Source: Tuctoria greenei (Eukaryota; Streptophyta; Magnoliopsida; Poales; Poaceae). Taken from it: a stretch of DNA of 64,000 nt. Numbering within the stretch: the stretch's first letter is position 1; each line of letters starts with the position of its first letter. The notes under the pieces were generated by a model. The model saw only the letters and a list, made by a program, of their open reading frames with translations, searched no databases and was not told the origin of the DNA. The stretch is from contig JAYESD010000011.1 in NCBI GenBank assembly GCA_036927565.1, positions 92,789,178 through 92,853,177 on the forward strand, written 5' to 3'. Shown here one piece after another: positions 32,948 to 46,200 of the stretch. The position numbers and the translations under genes were made by a program.

Positions 32948-35900
32948 CTATTGCACAATTCTCATCAAGAACTGCCCTCTTTTGTGCAAAATTTTGCGAT
33001 GAATGAATTGACAGAGTTCAGCGGCAATCTTGTCGGCTCCTCCACGAGGAATACTTCTACAAACCGGCCATTCTTCATTCACATTCTTCGTGTGCTGCAA
33101 TAAAACACATAACAAGGTCTAGAATGTGTTGGTTTGAACAATATCCAAGTATAGATCAAAGTGAGAGTACACATGAATTTATTTGTTATTTTTGGAGCAT
33201 TTGTACTATGAGCAATTGAATTTTGAAGTTGGAATGAAAATATAAAAATAATTTTTCTGGTAATATTGAACAACAGAGAATATAAGTATTAAACTATGCT
33301 AGTTACAAAGAAAATGAAACTCAAAAGTAAGAAAATAAGATATCGACATTAAGGATAACTTACATCCTCACGATTCACTCTATATTTGCTGGCGGTCCGA
33401 AGATGCTCGCATACATAATACCCGCATAAGACACTCCCAGCAGGCTGCTTCGGACAAGCATAATACGTTTTAATGTCCAATGCATTCGTATTAGGAGGTA
33501 TCTGACCGCCAAGATGTTCCGCGTAAAATCGCCAAGCACTGTAATACAAGAAATGTCATATAAACTTGTCAACACATTCTAAATGTGTGTAAATTAAAAT
33601 TATTGAATAAACATATAGTTTCAAAATAGAAAGGAAATCTTTGTAACGATCCGGTGGGAAATCGGCCGAGTCCAAGACTGTTGTCATTCCCTGTGTTGGC
33701 TTGATGAAGATCATTATGTAGTGATTACTGCAAACATACAAACACACGTGTAAACAATTACCAATAATTGCTGTTTCAATGTCATGTGTCGAACTTACTC
33801 GAAGTGGTACGGAGCCTTTACGAGGTCCTTGCCATCTCTGACAAAGTTAAACATTGCATGTCCTATGTAAGCTGCAACTTCTGTCCTTCTATCCTTCTTA
33901 AGTTTTGCGATTGCTTTTCAAATTCTTTTTTTTATGTGCTTGAACTTTGCTGAGTCTCGATCGGCCTTGACGTCGAATAGCGACTTTGCAATCCGTGTAG
34001 GGTCAAGGATACCTGTCTTGCGTTCCATCTTTTCACTATCCATGTATTGCATCCTAGTGAAGAAGTCCAGAATTGTTATAATCTCATGAAATGTGTATGA
34101 GTGTAGTAAGAAAATCAAATGCAAAATATTAGAGGAACTTACAAGCACCAGACGAGTAGCGGGTTGATTTCGAGCATGCCATGATGGAAAAGGGTATGCA
34201 GCTCTTCAAATAAAATGACTCGTTTATCTGCTCCAGTGCTCCAGAATGCATCTTTTGGAATACAAAATGTGACACAATCAATCTCATATTTTGTGCTGGA
34301 AAGGATGTACCACTCATGCATTCTTTTAAGCGAGGTAGGTTGTTTACTAAGTTGCATGGATGTCATGAACGGCTTCCCATCCACGAATTCAGGAGGAACA
34401 TCCTCAAGCTTGTATATTGGAACTCCTAGTTTAACTAAAGCCGTCCACTGATTATACATGACACCGTCTTCTTCCCACTCCTCGATATCTCCTAATGCTG
34501 GCTCATGAGAAGAACGAGATGCACTCGATTTTCTAATATTTTCTTTCATAGTTTCTAAATACATTGACACTTCTCATGAAGGTTTCTTAATTTCGTATGG
34601 GTAACTTTGATAGGCACTGATGACCAAGGAGTAGTCGTCAGAAAATGGACACTGGCTTGTTGTTGAACCTGTTGTTCAACTGATTACTCTTTACTCCCAG
34701 CAGCTGGCTCCAATACTACTTCAAGCTGTTGTTCAACTGGTTGCTCTTTACTAGCAACAGCTTGCTCTGATACTGCTTGAAGCTGTTGTCCAACTTGTTG
34801 CTCTTGGATATCTTTACTAGCAAGGTTACTATCATCCTTGCTAAGACATAGGGGGAGTGGATCTTCCTCGACTAGGAGTGGATCTTCCGGGACTTTCGGC
34901 TTAGAAGATGGGGTTGCAGTATTTCGAGATGCGACGGGGCTAGAAATTGGTTCATCGTCCAACACGATATCACGTCGGTGCCAAAGGATTAATTGGTTGA
35001 CAGCCTGCCCCAGAGTCGCGATCCCCTTAGGTGTGACGTGGTCTATTTCATAATCTTCATAATCATTATCAATGATCTGAAGAACTTGCACCACAGCATA
35101 ATACAACGGAAGTGGATTCCCGTTGAAGTCACGACCAGGCTTTGCCATAGCAGTGGCACCCTATTTGGTTTTGTTCCCTGCTCTGCCGATCGAGACAAGA
35201 AGATGACAAGATTTGTCATTAGCAATATCATTGACAGGGAACTTATGGGTTGACCCTGAGCTTGGCACAGAACCAACGCTGCTAGGGTAGGCAGTTGGAG
35301 ATACTAATTGCTCCTTTGGCACCGGAACCATCGCTGTACTCGGTGCCACTAATTGTCCCAATTGTCTAAGTTGTTCCATTATTTCTTGCATATTTTCTTT
35401 GACCTTTTGAGAAATTGTTTCATCAAGTGTTTTCTTAAACTTCTCACGTCTTCTATATGTGTCTTCATCTTTAGGTAAACCATCTAGCCAAGACATTTGA
35501 GAAGAGACTACTCGAACCCGTCTGTTGTGTTCAGGATTTCCTAAGATAGTGGTAAGTTGGTCATTCTTCCTCTTCGGCTTGAAGAGACCCTTCTGTTGCT
35601 TTTCAATTACTTCTTTCATTTTATCCTCGACTTCATTCACAGAGTCGGGCTTTTCAAGTTTGCCCTCGCTGGTCAAACCTGACCGAGCAAAGACCCACCG
35701 CTGAGTTCTCTCATCGCAGCCTTCTAATGGGTGAGGATTGCCCTTACTGGTAATTTCGTGTAATATCTTATTCCATTTCTGGACTTTGGGGGCATATCCG
35801 GCAGACCCCAAGCGATGATGGTATTTGTTCTTTTTTGCAAGCTCTGGCCTAGTTGCACTTAGAGCTTTAGCATCAGGTGTGTTCTTTTGACAAACAAACT

Positions 35901-36627
35901 CTTGCCACTGAGCTTGTGTGATTTTTCCCATCTTCCTGGGGCTAGGGACCTTATCGGCCTTAACATAAGCATTCATTTCACTCTTCCAGCCACGAAACTT
36001 CTTGCCCCAAGAGACCAATGTTGCTTTCTTTACAGCTTCTTCCGTGCCTTTCGGGAACTTGAATTGTTTCTTTATTCTTTCCCACAACTCATTCTTGGTC
36101 TGCTCGAGTAATTTCCTCCAATTCTCGGTTGTGATCGGCACGAGCTCCCTAACAAGAAAACCGCATGCATTACGGTACTTGGTAACTGAATCCAGTGGTT
36201 CTTGGGGAAGCCCACCTGGACTGACCCTTGTTATGTACATGATGCGATCCAATGGACCCTTATTGGGACCTCGTTGCCCTCGTTTCCGCTTGAGTGAAGC
36301 TGAGGATTCATCTATTAGAGAACCTTCTGCGGTTTTAGGAGCCGAAGTCACCCCGTTGTCTTCGTGATTAATCTAGGTAGAAAAGAATTATAAGATTTCG
36401 TATACTTGACAACCAACATTAACTTGCACTGCTGAAGTTAAGATTCGTGATCTATACCTCGTCGGTAGGATCATATTCCGGGTCGAGATCCTCTGAAGTC
36501 TTTTTATTTTTATATTATGAAAATGATACGATGGACTGTGAAACGAGCCTGAACTGCTAGAGTCAGTAAACTCCATATTGTCTTCTTTATTGTTACTACC
36601 AGCACCAGTCTTCTTAGGGCTTTCCAT
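32948..36627 (-). pseudogene. CACTA accessory gene: Transposase_24-like domain plus C-terminal Ulp1-like cysteine protease
   Basis: Multi-exon on the minus strand. First coding exon: ATG at 36627 to donor GAG|GTATAG near 36456 (a one-base slip is present versus copy 2). The second exon starts after CTACCTAG near 36375 and runs RGQRGPNKG, then the plant transposase_24-type block (KNKYHHRLGSAGY near 35800), then coiled and Gln-rich sequence to 34684. The next exons (34570-34139 and about 34040-33795) end at APYHF. The Ulp1 (C48) triad is visible: His in APYHF, Asp in VLDSADFPPDRYKDF (about 33650), Gln and Cys in CPKQ..GSVLCGYYVCE (33364-33538 exon). The last exon is 33094-32948 with TAG. Damage: TAG at 35163-35161 (Gln in copy 2), a frameshift near 33930, and a splice donor GT changed to AT near 33615. 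Role: TNPA-like DNA binding, with possible SUMO-protease activity. Confidence 0.8.
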
Positions 36628-36700
36628 GCTAGAACTAATAAGACAAAAAATATAATAAATGGAATATTAACTCTACAACAAGTGTTGCATGAAGAAAAAG

Positions 36701-36970
36701 TGTTTGGTTTGGATCTACAATTTGCCACACTTTGCCACACCTAAAGTTAGTCAAGTTTGACCACCTTAGTCAATGTGTTTGGTTCATAGCAACAATTGTG
36801 GCAACATTCCTTGCCACCTAACTGGGTCCCACATGTCAAGGTCTCAAAAAAGTGTGGCAAGATTCTCTTCGGCTTGCCAAGTTGTGGCTGAAAATTTTAG
36901 CATCTAACCTTAGTCAAGTTAGGCAAAAAATTGTGGCAAATTATCGCAACCTTAGTATATAAACCAAACA
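36701..36970. mobile_element. MITE, 270 bp, with TGTTTGGTTT termini
   Basis: Perfect 10-bp inverted termini TGTTTGGTTT/AAACCAAACA enclose repeats of TTGCCAC and AAGTTAG type. It is absent at the equivalent place in CACTA copy 2 (after 62680), where sequence diverges immediately, so it was inserted in copy 1 upstream of the first coding exon. Target duplication not evident. Confidence 0.65.
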
Positions 36971-38007
36971 GCCCCTTTGTCCACAATTTTCAAATATAGA
37001 ACATTGATATTTGTATAAACAATATATTGCAAACTTGTTACAGACATCCTCAGGATTCCATAAATGTAAATTATAAAGTATTTTGATAATCCTACTAGAA
37101 ATTACGATCCAAACAGCAATTGAATACATAACTGTCCAGACTCTGGACTGTTATGACACCTTAAACGGTACTTCGATTTAGACCTGGTTTTTGCGTGTTT
37201 TAGCCATAACGTTGAATAGGAAATTGATAGAGTACTCTTTAAGCTTTCCAGACATGTATAGATATGCATAGGTTGCTTTTCTAATTTAAGAATTATAGCT
37301 GTTCAAAGTTTAGAATTTTTCTAGCTGTTTCAGATAGCACTGTACACAGGTACTAACTTCAACTCCAGTTTCTAATTAGTTCTAAACCGAATTTGTGGTA
37401 ACAATGAATAGAAAAGTTGTAGAATAGCTCTTACCCTTTCAAAAAATGTATCTCAATAGACTAGAAGAGCTTTCTACAGATAATTATGTCAAAAATACAT
37501 ATGCTTATTCATACAGTTTCAGAACAGCAATTGATTTAGTTAGAGAAGATTTTCATCACCTTACAACGGTCTATTGGCTTGAAGATCAATACAAAACTTA
37601 CAGAATACTTGAAGAGATTTCCAAAAAGTATGCCTACCCTTTTCGCTACAGAGGGCTAACCAAGGATGCTACCCTTTTCGAATTCCCGAACCCTAACCAA
37701 GGAAATCTGTGCAAGGAATCATTTGACTCGACCGGCGCCGAGGGCGAGGAGGGAGGCGGCACAGGGACGGAGAAGGGAAGGTTGAAGGGTTTAGGGTTTA
37801 GTGTGAAGCTCGGCGGCGATGGAATGGCTTCGCTCGGCGTACCTGTAAGTGACGAGGGCAAAGCAAACGGACAACGGCGAAGCTCGGCGGCGACGGTGAA
37901 GCTCGGCGGCGACGGTGGCGAACACTTGGCGGCAAATGAAATTTTGGCAGCCTGACGGCGTCTAAGTGTTTCGCCCGGGTTAGGTTTTTCCAACGCAGCC
38001 TGAGGGG
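36971..38007 (-). other. Leader and intron of the minus-strand CACTA gene
   Basis: 37640-37990 is GC-rich with exon-like leader character just downstream (on the minus strand) of the TATA site at 38008. 36971-37440 is AT-rich and intron-like. ORFs here start with non-ATG codons and have no family signature. Confidence 0.4.
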
Positions 38008-38013
38008 TATATA
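38008..38013 (-). promoter_or_regulatory. TATA site for minus-strand CACTA gene
   Basis: Reading the minus strand, AGGCGTCTGTATATACCCC mirrors the GACGCCTATATAAAG context of the plus-strand promoter at 42112-42126. The pair define a divergent promoter arrangement. Confidence 0.5.
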
Positions 38014-38059
38014 CAGACGCCTATTTTCTTAGGCGGATTTTAAGTACAGACCACCTGAG

Positions 38060-41000
38060 AAGATGGTTATCTCAGGCAGGTTTTACTTACCAACCGCCTG
38101 AGAAGATTCAATTATCTCAGGCGGTTGGTAAGTAATACCCGTCCGAGATAAACATCTTCTCAGTCGGTTATTAAGTACCAACCGCCTGAGAAGATATTTA
38201 CTTCTTCTTAATTAATATTCTTGATTAAATGTAGGGCCCTTAAAAAGGCAAATTTCCACTTTCTTGTAATATTATTGATTAGTAAAGGTTACCATTAAAT
38301 TTCACTTCATAAATCCTTCGAAATTGGTCATAACATAAAAAACATATAACAATTGCTATTTTTTTCATTTTTCTATCTTGATGAATATAATGATTTTTTT
38401 ATTTATTTTTTCAATGGACATTTTTATTCATCATACCAACCTCTATGAATTTTTCAGATTTTTTTAAATTTTTTTGAATCAATGTGTGTTCATAATTTGA
38501 TGAATGCCTCATATGTATATGAGCATTTAGTTAGGATGATGGATAATTTGTATTTTGACATGTTGGAATGCTTTAAAAAATTGACAAAATTCATATATGT
38601 ATAAATAATACAAATATATTCATACAAACAAAGTTCAGTAAACGATCCTTTTTTTAGGAGATACACAAATGTGAATAATATGTGAGTAGAAATTAATTTG
38701 ATATTTACCAAAACATTACAATGTGAGCTATACAAGTTTTAAAATATTTGGTTTAGGTGGTAGAAGTTAATTTTTGAAAATTATAGAAGAAAGAATCATC
38801 AAATTTGGACTCAATTTGCAGAATCTATACATGTTTGAGTATTTATATTGGAATCTAAATAAAAAAGAAGCAAGGGAAAAGGAAATTGAAGAACAGGCTC
38901 GGGCATTATCTCAGGCGGTTAGTAAGTAAAACCCGTCTGAGATAAACATCTTCTCAGGCGGTTATTAAGTACCAACCGCCTGAGAAGATCTTTACTTCTT
39001 CTTAATTATTATTCTTAATTAAATGTGGGGCCCATAAAAAGGCAAATTTCCACTTTCTAGTAATATTATTGATTAGTAACGGTTACCATTAAATTTCACT
39101 TCATAAATCCTTTGAAATTGGTCAGAACATAAAAAACATATAACAATTACTATTTTTCATTTTTCTATCTTGATGAATATAATGATTTTTTTCATTTATT
39201 TTTTCAATGGACATCTCTATTCATCATATCAACCTCTATGTATTTTTTCAGATTTTTTAAATTTTTTTGAATCAATGTGTGTTCATAATTTGATGAATGC
39301 CTCATATGTATATGAGCATTTAGTTAGGATGATGGATAATTTGTATTTTTAAATTTTAGAATGCTTTAAAAAATTAAAAATTTTAATACATGTATAAATA
39401 ATACAAATATGTTCATACAAACATATTTTAGTGAAGGATCCTTTTTTATGAGATACACAAATGTGAATAATATGTGAGTAAAAATTAATTTGATATTTAC
39501 CAAAACATTACAATGTCAGCTATACAAGTTTTAAAATATTTAGTTCAGGTGGTAGATGTTAATATTTGAAAGTTATAGAAGAAAGAATCATCAAATTTGG
39601 AATCAATTTGCAGAATCTATACATGTTTGAGTATTTATATTGGAATCTAAATAAAAAAGAAGCAAGGGAAAAAGAAATTGAAGAACAGGCTCGGGCATTA
39701 TCTCAGGCGGTTGGTAAGTAAAACCGGCCTGAGATAAACATCTTCTCAGACGGTTATTAAGTACCAACCACCTGAGAGGATCTTTACTTCTTCTTAATTA
39801 ATATTCTTAATTAAATGTGGGGCCCTTAAAAAGGCAAAATTCCACTTTCTAGTAAATTTCACTTCATAAATCCTTTGAAATTGGTCAGAACATAAAAAAC
39901 ATATAACAATTGCTATTTTTCATTTTTCTATCTTAATGAATATAATGATTTTTTCATTTATTTTTTCAATGGACATTTTTATTCATCATACCAACCTCTA
40001 TGTATTTTTCAGATTTTTTTTAAAATTTTTTGAATCAATGTGTGTTCATAATTTGATGAATGCTTCATCTGTATATGAGCATTTACTCTGGATGATGGAT
40101 AATTTGTATTTTGACATGTTGGAATGATTTAAAAAATTAACAATATTCATACATGTATAAATAATACAAATATGTTCATACAAACAAATTTCAGTGAAGG
40201 ATCTTTTTTTAGGAGATACACAAATGTGAGTAATATGTGAGTAGAAATTAATTTGGTATTTACCCAAACATTACAATGTCAGCTATACAAGTTTTAACAT
40301 ATTTGTTTCAGGTGGTAGATGTTAATTTTTGAAAATTATAGAAGAAAGAATCATCGAATTTGGACTCAATTTGCAGAATCTATACATGTTTGAGTATTTA
40401 TATTGGAATATAAATAAAAAAGAAGCAAGGGAAAAGGAAACTAAAGAACAGGCTCGGGCATTATCTCCGGCGGTTAGTAAGTAAAACCCGTCTGAGATAA
40501 ACATCTTCTCAGACGGTTATTAAGTACCAACCGCCTGAGAAGATCTTTACTTCTTCTTAATTATTATTCTTAATTAAATGTGGGACCCATAAAAAAGCAA
40601 AATTCCACTTTCTAGTAATATTATTGATTAGTAATGGTTACCATTAAATTTCACTTCATAAATCCTTTGAAATTGGTCAGAACATAAAAAACATATAACA
40701 ATTGCTATTTTTCATTTTTCTATCTTGATGAATATAATGATTTTTTCATTTATTTTTTCAATGGACATCTTTATTCATCATATCAACCTCTATGTATTTC
40801 TTCAGGTTTTTTAAATTTTTTTGAATCAATGTGTGTTCATAATTTGATGAATGCCTCATATGTATATGAGCATTTAGTTAGGATGATGGATAATTTGTAT
40901 TTTTACATGTTAGAATGCTTTAAAAAATTAAAAATATTAATACATGTATAAATAATACAAATATGTTCATACAAACAAATTTTAGTGAAGGATCCTTTTT

Positions 41001-42070
41001 TATGAGATACACAAATGCAAATAATATGTGAGTAGAAATTAATTTGATATTTACCAAAATATTACAATGTCAGCTATACAAGTTTTAAAATATTTAGTTC
41101 AGGTGGTAGATGTTAATATTCTAAAATTATAGAAGAAAGAATCATCGAATTTGGACTCAATTTGCAGAATATATACATGTTTGAGTATTTATATTGGAAT
41201 CTAAATAAAAAAGAAGCAAGGGAAAAGGAAACTGAAGAACAGGCTCGAGCATTATCTCAGGCGGTTGGTAAGTAAAACCGGCCTAAGATAAACATCTTCT
41301 CAGACGGTTATTAAGTATCAACCACCTGAGAAGATCTTTACTTCTTCTTAATTAATATTCTTAATTAAATGTGGGGCTCTTAAAAAGGCAAAATTCCACT
41401 TTCTAGTAAATTTCACTTCATAAATCCTTTGAAATTGGTCAGAACATAAAAAACATATAATAATTGCTATTTTTCATTTTTCTATCTTGATGAATATAAT
41501 GATGTTTTCATTTATTTTTTCAATGGACATTTTTATTCATCATACCAACCTCTATGTATTTTTCAGATTTTTTTTAAAATTTTAATGTGTGTTCATAATT
41601 TGATGAATGCTTCATCTGTATATGAGCATTTACTCAGGATGATGGATAATTTGTATTTTGACATGTTGGAATGATTTAAAAAATTAACAAAATTCACACA
41701 TGTATAAATAATACAAATATGTTCATACAAACAAATTTCAGTGAAGGATCTTTTTTTAGGAGATACACAAATGTGAGTAATATGTGAGTAGAAATTAATT
41801 TGATATTTACCAAACATTACAATGTTAGATATACAAGTTTTAAAATATTTGGTTCAGGTGGTAGATGTTAATTTTTGAAAATTATAGAAGAAAGAATCAT
41901 CGAATTTGGACTCAATTTGCAGAATCTATACATGTTTGAGTATTTATATTGGAATCTAAATAAAAAAGAAGCAAGAGAAAAGGAAACTGAAGAGGCTCGG
42001 GCATTATCTCAGGTTGTTGGTAAGTAAAACCCGCCTGAGATAATCATTTTCTCAAGCGGTTATGAAGCAT
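38060..42070. repeat. 4 kb satellite array between divergent CACTA promoters (five ~750-794 bp units)
   Basis: Using the recurrent CTTCTCAG(G/A/T)CGGTTATTAAG mark, units start at about 38156, 38950, 39742, 40505 and 41296, with a final partial mark near 42047, so lengths are about 794, 792, 763, 791 and 751. Units 3 and 5 lack an approximately 30-bp segment (GTAATATTATTGATTAG... block) and share GCTTCATCTGTATATG, while units 1, 2 and 4 share GCCTCATATGTATATG: an A-A-B-A-B order. Each junction holds inverted CTCAGGCGGT/ACCGCCTGAG motifs resembling the subterminal repeats. Short ORFs inside are repeat artefacts. Confidence 0.92.
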
Positions 42071-42117
42071 CAACCACCTGAGAAAAAGTTAAAAACCGCC
42101 TGTGAAAAACCGACGCC

Positions 42118-42125
42118 TATATAAA
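42118..42125 (+). promoter_or_regulatory. TATA box of TNP2 gene
   Basis: TATATAAA stands in GACGCCTATATAAAGACCCC, at the right edge of the satellite array, followed by a GC-rich leader (about 42150-42349). Confidence 0.65.
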
Positions 42126-42149
42126 GACCCCTCACCACAGTCAAAACGT

Positions 42150-43284
42150 AACTCTGGAGAATTTATATCGACACCGCAAGGTTGCCGAATTTTCCTTACA
42201 TCGCGCCGCCGCCCAGCCCGTACTGTTGCGCCCGCCGCTCCGCCGCCCAGCCCGCACTGCCGCGCCACCGCTCTGCCCCGCACCGCCACTTCTCCACCCA
42301 GGTAGCCCACCGTGCTGACGCCTCCCCACCGTGCTGATGCCTCTGCAAGGTAAATGTAGTTTACTTACTTTTTTGTATATTTCTATTAGCTGATAAGCTG
42401 TTAGTTTTATGTGTTCTAGTATATAGATTATGTCCTTTTGCATGTGTAAAGACTGTATAGATTGTGTTATGGTATATTGATGTATGGACTATATGGATTG
42501 TGTCCTTTTTGTGTGTTCTGCTAGATTGGTCTTTTAGATATTGATGTATGGACTATATTGTAATAAGCTTATTGTAGTTTGTACCTATTATGTGACATGA
42601 ATATGATGTTTAATTATATATTGTAATATATATAAGATGCATGAAGTTTACCCAAACTTGTAATTGTAGTTTTATGTGTTTTCCTTTTCAATATGTTACT
42701 TGTGTGTGCGTACCTCCTGCTTGTATATATTTCGAAGGACCGATTAGGGTTAGCTTTCTAGCGAGATGGTATTATAACTCACCCATTTAGTTACCATCGT
42801 TGGATGGGATCCGACGTCAAGATATAACGGACCGGATCCCACCCAGACCTATCCCATGCTACTGGGCCTGTTTGCCCCACGACTTCAATCATTCACCCCC
42901 GCTTGCTGCTCCTGACGCCTTCGACTCCATCTGCCTCAAGACGTCGCCCGTCTCCTCCAGACTCCACTCGACGCTGCCGCCTCCCGTCCGCCACGCTTTC
43001 TGTTCGTCGCCGATCTTAGAGTCTTATTTGACGTTGCCGCCGCTCTCCTACGTGCCACCTCTCTCTACAACTCTGTATCGACTTGGTATTACCGTAAAAA
43101 CCTTGAGGATGACCGGACATCGATTAGCCATCGACTAGGGTCGATTAGTCGCCCTAATGAACAGACCTACATTAGTCGCCCTAATCATACTTGTTATGTC
43201 TCTATAAATTCATTTTATAGAAGATCTTTAGAGAATATTTGTGGCCAAATTTTGTAAATCTGACAAAAATTCTATTATTGAAGC
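42150..43284 (+). other. TNP2 leader exon and first intron, with GC-rich insertion
   Basis: The leader ends at a donor CTGCAAG|GTAAAT near 42349. AT-rich intron-like DNA follows. From about 42738 to 43190 there is a GC-rich, foreign-looking segment ending in GTCGATTAGTCGCCCTAA-type repeats also seen at 62880-63000. Coding starts at ATG 43285. Confidence 0.4.
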
Positions 43285-46200
43285 ATGGACCATCGAGCGT
43301 GGACGTATAACATGCCAAGACCCGATCCTATGTACATTCATAATGTTGCAATTTTTATTGAAGCATCCAAGAGACATGCGAAGTTGCAAAAGATAGATGA
43401 CATATTATGTCCATGTATCGACTACGAAAATAAGATTGTTTGGACGGATACTATAGTAATCCAATCTCATTTCGTGAAAAGAGGTTTCAAAAAAAACTAC
43501 ACAATATGGACAGAGCATGGTGAGTTAGATACACATGATGTGGATAAAAGATGATGAGAGAGGTTCAAATGATGATAATGTTCATATCGATGATGGTAGT
43601 GACAATCAAGATGGTGATGATGATGATGAATTCGATTGTGAGGAGATGTTGCGTCACATTGAACCATATGTATTGACTTCTATGGGAGCAAGCAAAGGTT
43701 TAAGTAAAATGGAGACATTGCAGAATGCGGCGACGGAGCTTTTATATGATGAATCAAACGGTTGTGATAAAGAGTTTACTACATTGCGTGCAGTCTTAGA
43801 ACTACTAAAGTTGAAAGCTACGCACGGATGGTTCGATTATAGTTTCTCTGATCTTTTGAATCTTATGGCAGGAATTCTTCCAGATCCAAATAAACTGCCC
43901 AGAAGCACTTATAAAGCGAAGAAACTTCTTTGCCCGATGGCACTAGGTGTGACAAAAATACACACTTGTGTGAACCATTGTATTCTATATCGCAAAGAGC
44001 ATGAGCTCGCAACTAGATGCCCTATTTGTGGTGTCAGTAGATATAAGAAGGACTATAATCACCAGTATGTTACCAACATGAAAAAGTCTCAGAAGAATAA
44101 GAAGTTTATTATTGGTGCTGAAGGTGACAATGACGATACTTCTAGTGATGCAAACGGGAAAAATAAGACAAAAATTCCTACCTTGGTGATGTGATACTTT
44201 CCGGTAATTGATCGCTTGAAGCGTTTGTTCTCAAACCCTAGGGAGGCTAAACTTATGCGTTGGAATTCCGAGAAACGCAAGAACAATTAAAAACATATTC
44301 GACACCCTGGTGATGCAACGCAGTGGAAAAATTTTGATATTCAGTATCCAAAATTTGTAAAGGAAATCAGAACTGTGAGGTTTGAGTTGGGTATAGACGG
44401 AATGAATCCGTTTGGTGAAAAGAGGAGCATACACAGCACATGGTCCGTAGTCTTAACGATGTACAACCTACCGACGTGGTTGTGTCATAAAAGGAAATAT
44501 ATCTTGTTATCTGTTCTTATCCAAGGTCCGAAACAAACCGGCATCAAAATTGATGTGTTCTTGGAACCTTTAATGGAAGATATGGCGAAATTGTGGAATG
44601 AAAAGGTACACACATGAGATGAGTACAAGCGGGAGTATTTCACGCTAAAAGCAATGATATTCGTTACTGTGCATGATTATCCCGGATTGTTTACATTATC
44701 GGGACAAATGAAAGGGAAGAAAGGTTGTGTAAGGTGCGTGGATAGAACTTGATTTCTATACCCCACTTCATCCAGAAAGACGGTGTACATGAGACACTGA
44801 CGGTTCTTGACAGATACACACAAGTATACGAAGATGAAAGAACAATTTGATAACAAAATCGAAAAAGATACTGCACCAAAACCTTACAGTGGATAACTTG
44901 TGTTCGAAATGGTCAAGAACATTCATATTGCTTTCAGTAAGGGCAAAAAATGTAAAGGAATTAAGAGAAAGAAAAGTACATCTTCGGATGATACAACTGA
45001 CATGGCTTTCAAGAAACAATCAATTTTTTTCAAGTATCTTCCGTATTGGAAGAATCTGGAATTTTGCCATAGTATTAATTTGATGCAGGTTACAAAGAAG
45101 GTATTTGACAACATCATTGGGACCTTGCTGGACATGCCGAGGAAAACAAAGGACGGAATAAACTCACGTATTGACCTGTAAATCTTGATTTAAGACCAGA
45201 GCCTCATCTAGTAGAAAAGGCGAACGGGAAGCATTACCTTCCCCCATCCAGCTACAACTTGACGCTAGAAGAGAAAAAAGCAATTTGCGGATGCTTGCGT
45301 GGGATCAAAGTGCCCACGAGTTTCTCATCCAATATCTGCAAACTAGTCTCGATGAAAGACTTGTCTTTATTCGGTTATAATTCTCACGATTGTCACATGA
45401 TGATGACAGTTTTCCTTGCCATTGCAATACAAGTCATCAAACCTAAGCATATAAAAGTTTGCATCACACGTTTGTGTTATGTTTTCAATGCAGTATAGCA
45501 AACGGTGATAGCACGTGAAGATTTAGACTATCTGAAAACATACATTGTCAAGACTATGTGCAAGCTTGAGATGTGTTTCCCACCATCCTTTTTTGATATG
45601 CAAGTACACCTAATCATACATCTTGTTGATCAGATAAAAGCATTGGGGTCACTATATTTACATCATATGTTTTTGTTGGAGAGATATTTAGGAGTATTAA
45701 AAGGTTATGTGCGGAACCGTGCTCATCCAGAGGGTTCAATTATGGAAGGATACACCACTGAAGAAGTGATTGAGGGTTGCGCTGATTACATCAAAGATGG
45801 AAAATCGATAGGTGTGCCTATACCAGTACATGAGGGTAGACTACGTGGGAGAGCCAAAGTGGGTAAGAAAACTTTTATCGTTCAAGATTACAAGAATGTA
45901 CACTGTGCACATTTTGGTGTACTACAACAGCTCGCAATAGCTGAGTCGTACATCGAGGAACACCAAATTGAGTTTTGTGATAAAAACAAAGACCGCACGA
46001 AGGATTGGATCATGAAAGAGCACAGAAGATGTTTCACTGAATGGTTAATGGACAAAAATATACCATACGGAAACACTATAGAAGAGGCGACAATGAAGAA
46101 GTTAGCTTTTGGCCCATCTGCTTTGATGACATCATGGCAAGCATATGACATCAATGGTTACACATTTTACACTAAAGAAAAAGATGGTAAAAGTGTTGCA

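Noticed and set aside
37446..37955. 169-codon plus-strand ORF
   Set aside because: It lies antisense to the leader of the minus-strand CACTA gene, shows no domain, and ends in GC-rich simple sequence.
38060..42070. Regularly spaced repeats that could be mistaken for a CRISPR-like array
   Set aside because: Units are about 750-794 bp with internally repeated sequence and no unique spacers; plant CACTA context. It is a satellite array.
42800..43138. 112-codon plus-strand ORF upstream of tnp2
   Set aside because: In the predicted first intron, proline/serine-rich, no similarity; probably part of an inserted sequence.
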